DNA of 13,150 nucleotides from Bdellovibrionota bacterium (lineage in GTDB: Bacteria; Bdellovibrionota; Bacteriovoracia; Bacteriovoracales; Bacteriovoracaceae): the NCBI GenBank assembly GCA_030836365.1, contig JAURQB010000006.1:1-13150 (forward strand), written 5' to 3'. Each line of letters opens with the position of its first letter. Within the stretch, counting starts at the first letter, position 1. Positions 8,601 through 13,150 of the stretch are shown one piece after another. Below the pieces are notes generated by a model. It had not been told where the DNA came from. It did no database searches and saw only the letters and a program-made list of their open reading frames with translations. Position numbers and translations under genes: made by a program.

Positions 8601-8641
8601 AACTTGTTCTAAAAAAACATCAACAAATAGCGAACTTATAA
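5621..8641 (+). CDS. gcvP: Glycine dehydrogenase (decarboxylating), P-protein; GcvPA-GcvPB-like fusion
   Basis: PLP enzyme of the glycine cleavage system. It decarboxylates glycine and passes the aminomethyl group to the lipoyl arm of GcvH. The 1006-residue product has two halves. Residues 1-480 resemble subunit 1 (TAYTPYQPERSQGTL at 111-125, FGGPGVGIFGVR at 298-309, REQHIRREKATSNIC at 345-359). Residues 510-1006 resemble subunit 2 (YPLGSCTMKYNPHIN at 535-549, SAHGTNPATATMAG at 630-643, DGANMNAIAG at 718-727). The PLP-binding lysine is K745 in NNLHKTWTIPHGGGGPG. The C-terminal half is closer to separate GcvPB proteins than to the E. coli long form. The ATG at 5621 is chosen (TAGG about 9 nt upstream); an upstream in-frame ATG at 5582 overlaps the rsmJ start and lacks support. 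gcvT and gcvH are not in the window. prfC follows after 35 bp. Confidence 0.95.
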   Translation: MSKKHNLSYNVENLPRELKEFYISADDSEISQMLSDLNLSEMRELYAHIEDEVKFKEFLKVKPLSYEENLNDLLTLSKKNNIRPSFIGDSLRSYSIPEMTSYVCSLRGLTTAYTPYQPERSQGTLWTLWNYSNLISSITGFEAINASLYDRSTAMFEAALTARKISKHKGKKFLVSKSVHPNDIEVLKTLSKQTELAIDYVDLDEERGTTNLRELELKCNSGEYYGIVFSQTNNIGLVENFDKITDIGKSQGMTLICDVDIMEINKSGLKRPCDFGEAKEGVDIIIGEGQHLAIGPNFGGPGVGIFGVRYNKNIKTHIRSTPGRYVGKTVDALGNQALCMVLSTREQHIRREKATSNICSNQSFLASIVGASLLERGSDGLNKMQQKTRASLEYFTQKLKKVDGIEYPYSDSIPFNQVPLNVTKKLNINVLISEGAKAGLHIGTDITGRTSKLNNAILISFNDIITNENIDSLVEFFSTHLGTIEQNDKVKINTTLTKNISGEEHSSFPHVELNELKQFYLKLSQLNVSPDDNIYPLGSCTMKYNPHINDHNASLPGFTDIHPQTPIEDAQGALEVLYRIQERFKEITGLPGVTTQPVAGAQGELVGIKLFQAYHQSKGENRDIILIPKSAHGTNPATATMAGIRTYKENGTEFGIIPVDADNNGQIDLDQMTSFIEKYGKRIIGVMVTNPNTSGIFEQNFKKMAELIHQIDGLVYMDGANMNAIAGIVNLEKLGVDAVHNNLHKTWTIPHGGGGPGDAIVAVSKKLIDYLPGHQIKKSETGKYSFEKPVNSIGSFHRNYGNFAHKVRCLSYLNALGDEGITKMASVAVLSSCYLYNKLKKEFPTLPYYAENINRMHEFIITLSDETFTKINNAKIPKAQAIGKLGKLFLDFGIHAPTVSFPEPFGLMIEPTESYTKAELDKFFDVLIAIKKLLENNPEVLQTVPHFTPVKKVDEVKANKDLIISDQVYALPNLSEDDISPKKLSQHTPNDVCELVLKKHQQIANL

Positions 8642-8676
8642 AAAAATAATCAGTGCGCATAAACGGATAACAAACC

Positions 8677-10281
8677 ATGGCAACAGTGAAAAACAATAGA
8701 TGTACATTTGCGATCATCAGTCACCCCGATGCGGGAAAAACAACAATGACCGAAAAAATAATTTATCACGGCAACGTGATCAGAGAAACTGGTATGGTCA
8801 AAAGTAAAAAAGGGCAATTTGCCAAAAGTGATTGGATGGAGTTAGAAAAACAGAGAGGAATATCCATCTCAAGTTCTGTTTTAAGCTTTGATTATGGCGG
8901 GCGTGCAATTCATTTACTAGACACCCCTGGGCACAAGGACTTCTCTGAGGATACATATAGAACACTTACAGCAGTTGAGTCTGCATTAATGATGATAGAC
9001 AGTGCCAAAGGTGTTGAAACACAAACAAAAAAACTGATGGAGGTTTGCCGGCTAAGAGATACACCAATTGTGACATTTATGAACAAGTTTGATCGCGATG
9101 CCATAAACCCTTACGAATTAATAGACAACGTTGAATCCATCTGCAACATCCAATGCTGTCCGATGAATTGGCCGATTGGAGACGGGGTGAACTTCAAAGG
9201 CATTTATTCAATATCGGAAAAAAGAATTATTCTTTTTTCGGCGAATAAAGAGAACTTGGAAATCAACACAATAGAGGCCAAAAACTTAGACTCACCTGAT
9301 ATCCTAGAAATTTGTGGTGTCGATAACATAAACCAATTGAAAGAAGACCTAGAGCTTGTACAGGGCGTTCTTCCCGAATTCAACCAAGAAGAATTTCTTA
9401 AAGGAAAGCAAACACCTGTTTTTTTTGGCTCTGCACTTTATAGCTTTGGCGTAAGAAGTCTCGTCAACTTTATTTCAGACAACTCACCACATCCGCAGTC
9501 AAGACAAGCATTACTCACTCCTTTTGATGAAAAAAGTGAACAAATAGAAGTTTCAGTTAATGATTCTAAATTTTCTGGCTTTATCTTTAAAATTCAGGCC
9601 AACATGGATAAAAACCACCGTGATAGAATGGCATTTATGCGAGTCTGCAGCGGTACATTTAAAAAAGGCCAAAAAATATTCAACACAAGAACAGACAAAG
9701 ACATCAAGATTGCTTCACCCGTATTTTTTCAGGCCCAAGACAGAGAAGTTGTCGAGGAAGCAGTACCTGGCGATATTATAGGTATTCACGACACTGGAAA
9801 ATTTCAAATTGGAGACACTTTTACAGAAGGTAAAAAAATTAAATTTTCCGGAATTCCAAACTTTGCTCCAGAAATATTCAGAACGGTTATTTTAAAAGAT
9901 CCAATGAAATCGAAGCAACTTGAAAAAGGTTTAACTCAACTTTCAGAAGAAGGCACGGTTCAACTATTTCAAAAGAAGACAACAAATGAAAAAATATTAG
10001 GAGCAGTAGGAGTACTACAATTCGAAGTTGTTCAATTTAGACTCGAAAACGAGTACGGCGTCCGAGCAATTTATGAAGGACATTCATTTATTGGTATAAG
10101 GTGGTTGAAGTTTTCTTCTGAAAAAGTGAAGCAAGATTTCATCGATAACTATGCAAACGTTATTACTTTTGATCATAAAAAAAGAATATGCTTTGGAGTC
10201 AAATCTGACTGGGACCTTAAACTGGCGATAGAAAAAAATCCAGATGTGGAGTTTTTTATCAATAGTGACTACAATAAGTAG
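8677..10281 (+). CDS. prfC: Peptide chain release factor 3 (RF3 GTPase)
   Basis: Translational GTPase that removes RF1/RF2 from the ribosome after peptide release. The length of 534 residues is close to the E. coli 529. The G domain shows the RF3-type P-loop SHPDAGKTT (15-23), switch I region EKQRGISISSSV (57-68), G3 DTPGHKDFSEDTYRTLTAV (82-100) and G4 NKFDRD (136-141). The segment CPMNWPIGDGVNFKGIY is also RF3-specific. Domain II follows from about 290, and the C-terminal domain carries ILGAVGVLQFEVVQFRLENEYGV. These features separate it from EF-G and from tetracycline-resistance proteins. It starts 35 bp after gcvP on the same strand with no terminator between, so read-through from gcvP is likely. 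The Shine-Dalgarno is weak (GGA about 10 nt before ATG). Confidence 0.96.
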   Translation: MATVKNNRCTFAIISHPDAGKTTMTEKIIYHGNVIRETGMVKSKKGQFAKSDWMELEKQRGISISSSVLSFDYGGRAIHLLDTPGHKDFSEDTYRTLTAVESALMMIDSAKGVETQTKKLMEVCRLRDTPIVTFMNKFDRDAINPYELIDNVESICNIQCCPMNWPIGDGVNFKGIYSISEKRIILFSANKENLEINTIEAKNLDSPDILEICGVDNINQLKEDLELVQGVLPEFNQEEFLKGKQTPVFFGSALYSFGVRSLVNFISDNSPHPQSRQALLTPFDEKSEQIEVSVNDSKFSGFIFKIQANMDKNHRDRMAFMRVCSGTFKKGQKIFNTRTDKDIKIASPVFFQAQDREVVEEAVPGDIIGIHDTGKFQIGDTFTEGKKIKFSGIPNFAPEIFRTVILKDPMKSKQLEKGLTQLSEEGTVQLFQKKTTNEKILGAVGVLQFEVVQFRLENEYGVRAIYEGHSFIGIRWLKFSSEKVKQDFIDNYANVITFDHKKRICFGVKSDWDLKLAIEKNPDVEFFINSDYNK

Positions 10282-10330
10282 AGAACAAACAATTTACTAG
10301 GCTTATTTATAATAACTCAGGATAAAAATA

Positions 10331-10711
10331 ATGCTATCTCGCTACCTTGATTACAATATCGCGCCGCTGGTTTTACGAATAGGATTCGGCGGCACAATGC
10401 TAATTGCTCATGGAATTCCTAAATTAACAGAGTTTGCTGCTAAGTCCCAAAGCTTTCCAGACCCTCTCGGAATAACACCAAAGCTTAGTTTAACATTAAC
10501 CGTTTTTTCTGAGGTTATATGCTCTTTACTGATTATCCTTGGTGTAAAAGTTCGTCTTACGACAATTCCCTTAATAATTACAATGGCCGTAGCTGCGTTT
10601 GTTGTTCATGCAGGCCACCCCTGGGCGAAACAAGAGCTTTCTGTAATGTATTTATTTGCCTTCACAGCTCTTTTATTTTCCGGCGGTGGAAAATTTTCAA
10701 TAAAAAACTAA
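10331..10711 (+). CDS. DoxX family inner-membrane protein
   Basis: A 126-residue hydrophobic protein with four predicted membrane helices at about residues 10-29, 52-71, 74-94 and 102-118. The family pattern is visible: a first helix ending in AHGIPKL, a loop with FPDPLGI (42-48), a second helix with a conserved glutamate (E61) followed by LLIILGV, and a third helix ending HAGHPW. DoxX proteins are small integral membrane proteins. Some are linked to terminal quinol oxidase or to redox and thiol stress complexes, but most, including this one, have no assigned role. An AGGA about 8-9 nt upstream supports the start. It lies 49 bp after prfC. The neighbours give no functional hint. Confidence 0.82.
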   Translation: MLSRYLDYNIAPLVLRIGFGGTMLIAHGIPKLTEFAAKSQSFPDPLGITPKLSLTLTVFSEVICSLLIILGVKVRLTTIPLIITMAVAAFVVHAGHPWAKQELSVMYLFAFTALLFSGGGKFSIKN

Positions 10712-10783
10712 TTTGAATGCATAATTTTCCTTCGGCAATAGAAAGAGAGTTAATTCTTAATTTCACTTAGCTGAATTCGATAA

Positions 10784-10807
10784 GGAGTTAAAAAACAGGA
10801 AAACTCC
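10784..10807 (+). promoter_or_regulatory. Hairpin abutting the start codon, with two Shine-Dalgarno-like sites
   Basis: GGAGTT (10784-10789) and AACTCC (10802-10807) form a perfect 6-bp stem with a 12-nt loop, and the stem ends one base before the ATG at 10808. The left arm is part of a strong Shine-Dalgarno-like TAAGGAG (10781-10787) that is too far from the ATG when the RNA is linear. The loop holds a second site, AGGA (10797-10800), at normal distance. This could control translation of the following gene. The repeat is seen directly; its effect is inferred. Confidence 0.4.
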
Positions 10808-11587
10808 ATGCGTTTTATTATACTTTTTTTGGGTTTCATTTCTATTAACTCAAATGCAACAGAACTAAAGATCATTAGCTACAATCTAGGAACTAGACTA
10901 TTTAAATCAAATAAAAAGGCCATCGAAAAAATTAATGAAGTTATCGACTACTATCAAGCAGATATCCACCTCTACCAAAACTCTTTTAATCGCTCTATAG
11001 ATATCTTAAAAACCAATCCGTTACACCCATACTTTAACTATGACATCAAAGAAAAAAAGAAAACCAGTAATGCGATCACTACAACATTTCCTATTATTAA
11101 TGAAAAATACGAGACCTATAATAATTTCTGCAGCTTATGGAAATCCTATGGGGTATCTAGTTTCGAGTTAAAACTTCCCAATGATAAAAGATTAATGGTT
11201 TTCAATACTAGTATTCCGACAAAAGAAAGACGGACATGGAATTACATAGCTGATTTAGAGAGAGTAATTAAAACAAGTGCCCTTGATAATCAATTCATCT
11301 TAACAGTCGAATTCAATCGAGATATGGACCAAGAAATATTGGATTCCCTTAAAAACCGGCTCAATTTAACCGATATTGTCAAAAAGTATGTTCAGGATAA
11401 CAATTTAGACGAACTTCCTTATCGAACAGGGGTAAACAAAAAAAGAAAGATCAGAAGCAATTATTTATTTTTAGGAAATATCAAAGAAACGACTAAAATT
11501 TTAGACTCATACCCTGTCTTCAATGGTGAACATGATGAAAACAGATACCTTAAAGACGCTGGTATTCTCTACCATATTGACCTATAA
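10808..11587 (+). CDS. Secreted endonuclease/exonuclease/phosphatase-fold protein with degenerate active site
   Basis: A 259-residue protein with a signal peptide (RFIILFLGFISINSNA, probable cleavage after A17), so exported to the periplasm or beyond. The mature part follows the EEP (DNase I-like) motif order: LKIISYNLG (20-28), ADIHLYQNS (51-59), AITTTFPI (89-96), LMVFNTSIP (129-137), FILTVEFNRD (163-172), RSNYLFLG (216-223) and GEH (240-242). In active EEP enzymes these are LQE, GDFN, a DYI-type motif and SDH. Here the metal-binding Glu is Asn (N58), GDFN is VEFN, the aspartate of the DYI-type motif is not present, and SDH is GEH, with only the asparagines and the histidine kept. It is probably a non-catalytic family member or one with changed chemistry. 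The product is Lys/Asn-rich like its neighbours. It follows the DoxX gene after 96 bp and has a hairpin at its start codon. Confidence 0.7.
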   Translation: MRFIILFLGFISINSNATELKIISYNLGTRLFKSNKKAIEKINEVIDYYQADIHLYQNSFNRSIDILKTNPLHPYFNYDIKEKKKTSNAITTTFPIINEKYETYNNFCSLWKSYGVSSFELKLPNDKRLMVFNTSIPTKERRTWNYIADLERVIKTSALDNQFILTVEFNRDMDQEILDSLKNRLNLTDIVKKYVQDNNLDELPYRTGVNKKRKIRSNYLFLGNIKETTKILDSYPVFNGEHDENRYLKDAGILYHIDL

Positions 11588-11719
11588 GTATTTAACATCA
11601 ATAACTACTTCACTTAGACTCTAATTATATCCAATACAACCCCCACCCTTAAAACAAAAATCGTTTTAGTTTACTTTCAGATTAAATAAATTAGAATAAC
11701 ATTTAAATGGAGTTTTATG
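11588..11719. other. Intergenic region with weak hairpin and a promoter
   Basis: This 132-bp gap holds a small AT hairpin, TAAAAC (11650-11655) and GTTTTA (11663-11668) with a 7-nt loop, followed by a broken T-rich run. It could be a weak terminator for the gene ending at 11587. The promoter for the next gene is listed separately. I see nothing else in it. Confidence 0.3.
11670..11697 (+). promoter_or_regulatory. Candidate sigma70 promoter for the SRPBCC gene
   Basis: TTTACT (11670-11675), a 16-bp spacer and TAGAAT (11692-11697) match the consensus at 4/6 and 5/6. Transcription would start near 11704, giving a leader of about 15 nt that includes the GGAG Shine-Dalgarno at 11709-11712. Confidence 0.4.
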
Positions 11720-12250
11720 ATGGATTTAAAAATTACTGAAACAATAAATAGGCCGATAGAAGATGTATACGTATTGGTAAGAGACAACCTGGACAAACTC
11801 GTTCCATACCTACCAAATGTTGACAAAATTGAAGTAAAAAAACATGCACCCAAAGACGATAAAACTGTTGAAGTCATTAATCATTGGTATGGAAAAGTTG
11901 ATATGCCAGGGATGTTAAAAAAGTTTCTTTCTCCAGAAATTTTTAGTTGGAAAGATGTCGCCTCGTGGGACAACAATGAAAAAGCTGTGAAATATAAACT
12001 GGAAAGCTTCTTGGCCAATGATTTATTTGATGCTCATGGAAAAAACTTTTTTATTGATAATGGTGACGGTACGACAGATCTAAAAATAACCTGCACGGTA
12101 AAAATATACCCTGAAAAAGTACCAGGCATACCTAGATTACTAGCAAAAAAAGTTACACCAATGATTGAAACTCTGATGGAGAAATTATTAGGGCCAAACC
12201 TTACTAGCCTTGGGTCAGGACTACAAAAATATTTTGAGGAAAACAGTTAA
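11720..12250 (+). CDS. SRPBCC/START-like domain protein of unknown function
   Basis: A 176-residue protein whose pattern fits the SRPBCC (START/polyketide cyclase-like) fold: an opening strand with LKITETINRPIEDVYVLVRD, a short helical segment LDKLVPYLPNVDKIEV, a run of strands, and a long C-terminal helix from about residue 140 (TPMIETLMEKLLGPNLTSLG). Proteins of this fold bind hydrophobic ligands in a cavity covered by that helix; no ligand can be named here. It may be close to the DUF2505 group, but I am not sure. There is no signal peptide, so it is cytoplasmic. Two adjacent ATGs exist at 11717 and 11720. GGAG lies 4 nt from the first and 7 nt from the second, so the second is preferred. 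It is a single-gene unit with its own promoter candidate and a strong terminator at the stop codon. Confidence 0.75.
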   Translation: MDLKITETINRPIEDVYVLVRDNLDKLVPYLPNVDKIEVKKHAPKDDKTVEVINHWYGKVDMPGMLKKFLSPEIFSWKDVASWDNNEKAVKYKLESFLANDLFDAHGKNFFIDNGDGTTDLKITCTVKIYPEKVPGIPRLLAKKVTPMIETLMEKLLGPNLTSLGSGLQKYFEENS

Positions 12251-12280
12251 GCAGGTGTTTTATTACCTGCTTTTCTTCTT
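12249..12280 (+). terminator. Strong intrinsic terminator, possibly bidirectional
   Basis: AAGCAGGT (12249-12256) and ACCTGCTT (12265-12272) form a perfect 8-bp stem with an 8-nt loop, followed by a T-rich tract TTTTCTTCTT (12271-12280). The stem begins in the stop codon of the SRPBCC gene. The convergent zinc-ribbon gene ends with its stop codon at 12263-12265, in the loop and stem. On the minus strand the hairpin is followed by TTAACTGTTTT, a weaker tract, so it may serve both genes. Confidence 0.82.
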
Positions 12281-12661
12281 AAAATTTGGGTTTTTGTTGC
12301 CATTAACGTCTTTATTAGTTTTTCTTGTTTGAAGGGAGTCGACCTTTGAGGTCATTCCATATTCTCTTTTAAAAAGCTTTTTAATACTAAAGTCACTCTG
12401 GGCCGTTACTCTATACTTATCATCTATCAGACTTTTGTCAGCACAACTGACACATATCCACTGCGCTTTAACCGTTGGATTTCGATGCTTGTATCTCTCG
12501 ACATCTGGCTGTACAGAATCACAAACCTCGCAATAATTCCTCTGCTCTTGATGAACGACACTTTTTTTTACTTTTTCCCAATGGGCCCTTTTATAACGCT
12601 CATTTTCAGCTTGTTTAGGTTTAAAGCCCGCCTTAATTAGTGCATCTTTCATTGAACTCAT
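12263..12661 (-). CDS. Small basic zinc-ribbon protein of unknown function
   Basis: I do not recognise this family by name. The 132-residue product has two CxxC pairs, C44/C47 (YCEVC) and C70/C73 (WICVSC), separated by 22 residues, a typical zinc-ribbon layout. The N-terminal segment MKDALIKAGFKPKQAENERYKRAHWEKVKK is a basic helix, and the C-terminus is a Lys/Asn-rich disordered tail ending NPNFKKKSR. A basic protein with a zinc ribbon suggests nucleic-acid or ribosome binding, which is an inference. The frame extends upstream to 12718, but the ATG at 12661 is chosen: GGAGAG lies about 7-9 nt upstream and a good promoter lies just before it. Another ATG at 12652 is possible. It converges on the SRPBCC gene and its stop codon lies inside the shared terminator. 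Confidence 0.7.
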   Translation of the reverse strand: MSSMKDALIKAGFKPKQAENERYKRAHWEKVKKSVVHQEQRNYCEVCDSVQPDVERYKHRNPTVKAQWICVSCADKSLIDDKYRVTAQSDFSIKKLFKREYGMTSKVDSLQTRKTNKDVNGNKNPNFKKKSR

Positions 12662-12689
12662 CTTAACTCTCTCCAAATAATTATGTTGA

Positions 12690-12718
12690 ATCTTAATGAA
12701 TATTTTTATTTTTATCAA
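12690..12718 (-). promoter_or_regulatory. Promoter of the zinc-ribbon gene
   Basis: On the minus strand, TTGATA (12713-12718), a 17-bp spacer and TAAGAT (12690-12695) match the sigma70 consensus at 5/6 and 4/6 with ideal spacing. Transcription would start near 12683, leaving a leader of about 22 nt that contains the Shine-Dalgarno. This supports the 12661 start over the upstream in-frame codon at 12718, which would lie before the transcript. Confidence 0.5.
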
Positions 12719-12764
12719 TATTCAAAATGTATATAATCCTATTTTTCTCAAATGCAAAATCAAT

Positions 12765-12870
12765 AACTTATATAAGTTTATAATTTTTCAGATTTGAAAG
12801 ACGATTAATTAATCTAGGCAAAAATGTCAGAATGGAAACTGAGTAATCGTCAACAATGTTAATATTTAAC
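12765..12870. promoter_or_regulatory. Cluster of palindromes upstream of the small secreted-protein gene
   Basis: The divergent region between 12662 and 12892 contains AACTTATATAAGTT (12765-12778, perfect 14-bp palindrome), GATTAATTAATC (12803-12814, perfect 12-bp palindrome), GACGATTA and TAATCGTC (12800-12807 and 12844-12851, 8-bp inverted repeat with 36-nt spacer) and GTTAATATTTAAC (12858-12870). TATAAT occurs on the plus strand at 12779-12784 without a good -35. The sites could be operators, but AT-rich DNA produces such dyads fairly often. Confidence 0.27.
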
Positions 12871-12892
12871 GAGCTGATAAATGGAGAAGATT

Positions 12893-13147
12893 ATGGGCAA
12901 TATCACGAGCAAAATTATCACCTTAACACTATTAATTCCAACAATAAGTTTTTCTTTGGTTGATGAAAAAGATATAGGAAAGACAATTTCTAAAAGCAAA
13001 GAGACGAGAGTTCAAATTGAGGCACAATTAAAAACCAGAAACCCAGCAAATGCTTCAATAAACAATTGGAATGACTTTGAAGAAGTGATGAAAAATGATA
13101 ATGATTGGGAGAATGAGGTTAATAGTATAATCAAGGAATATGAATAG
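12893..13147 (+). CDS. Small secreted protein of unknown function
   Basis: An 84-residue protein with an apparent signal peptide: a lysine at position 7, a hydrophobic core IITLTLLIPTISF and a possible cleavage site after SFS (residue 21). The mature part of about 63 residues is charged, with an early Lys-rich region and an acidic end (NDWENEVNSIIKEYE). It has no cysteine and no lipobox. I recognise no family. The ATG at 12893 is chosen because GGAG (12883-12886) lies 6 nt upstream; the earlier ATG at 12881 overlaps that site and has no good ribosome binding site. The stop at 13145-13147 touches a following ATG at 13148, so it may be the first gene of a longer operon. Confidence 0.6.
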   Translation: MGNITSKIITLTLLIPTISFSLVDEKDIGKTISKSKETRVQIEAQLKTRNPANASINNWNDFEEVMKNDNDWENEVNSIIKEYE

Positions 13148-13150
13148 ATG
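13148..13150 (+). CDS. Possible start codon of a following gene (cut by the window end)
   Basis: An ATG follows directly on the TAG stop of the small secreted-protein gene. AAGGA (13134-13138) lies 9 nt upstream, which suits a ribosome binding site. Only the start codon is visible, so nothing can be said about the product. Confidence 0.28.

Noticed and set aside
9560..9781. Plus-strand overlapping frame inside prfC
   Set aside because: Lies in a second frame of conserved RF3 sequence and has no recognisable domain.
8677..10281. Tetracycline-resistance ribosomal protection protein or EF-G
   Set aside because: The SHPDAGKTT P-loop, the PMNWPIG segment, the 534-residue length and the C-terminal VGVLQFEVVQFRL pattern identify RF3.
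10308..10313. TATAAT before the DoxX gene as a promoter
   Set aside because: No acceptable -35 at 15-19 bp, and the start of transcription would fall on the Shine-Dalgarno itself. Kept out as chance in AT-rich DNA.
10688..10730. GGAAAATT/AATTTTCC inverted repeat as a terminator for the DoxX gene
   Set aside because: The loop is 27 nt, the stem is AT-rich and no U-tract follows.
1..13150. Mobile element, prophage, CRISPR or toxin-antitoxin system
   Set aside because: No transposase, integrase, direct repeat array, tRNA-associated junction or recognisable toxin/antitoxin pair was found, and composition is even across the window.

Overview
The window is AT-rich chromosomal DNA, densely packed with mostly housekeeping genes. 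It looks like a Gram-negative bacterium. The combination of a RicT-type PSP1 protein behind a probable holB, a PilZ protein, a Lys/Asn-rich proteome, RsmJ, RF3 and short gene spacing fits the Bdellovibrionota (Bacteriovorax-like relatives). That placement is an inference from gene content and composition, not a measured phylogeny. I see no tRNA, rRNA, CRISPR, insertion sequence or phage gene.

Layout. From 1 to 1511 (+) lies the end of a probable DNA polymerase III delta-prime gene, translationally coupled by an ATGA overlap to ricT. From 1536 to 3980 (-) lies a likely two-gene unit, a PfkB-family kinase followed by asnS, convergent with ricT. A hairpin inside the ricT 3' end is placed to terminate asnS. 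Position 4091 begins a (+) PilZ-domain gene, convergent with (-) rsmJ (ends 2 bp apart). rsmJ is divergent from a (+) run made of a long glycine decarboxylase gene (gcvP), prfC (release factor 3) and a DoxX-family membrane protein. From 10808 to the end are less well-known genes: a secreted endonuclease/exonuclease/phosphatase-fold protein with substituted catalytic residues, an SRPBCC/START-like protein ending in a strong terminator, a (-) zinc-ribbon protein, and a small secreted (+) protein that may lead a further operon.

How the genes fit together. Translation and RNA functions dominate: asnS charges tRNA-Asn, rsmJ methylates 16S rRNA, prfC recycles release factors, and ricT belongs to a family linked to mRNA processing. 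GcvP feeds one-carbon metabolism, and its partners gcvT and gcvH are not in the window. The PilZ protein suggests cyclic-di-GMP signalling.

I found no clear new multi-gene system. The most unusual items are the glycine decarboxylase that reads as a GcvPA-GcvPB fusion, the apparently catalytically dead secreted EEP-fold protein with a hairpin directly against its start codon, a lineage-specific-looking zinc-ribbon protein, and several cases where 3'-end signals overlap coding sequence.
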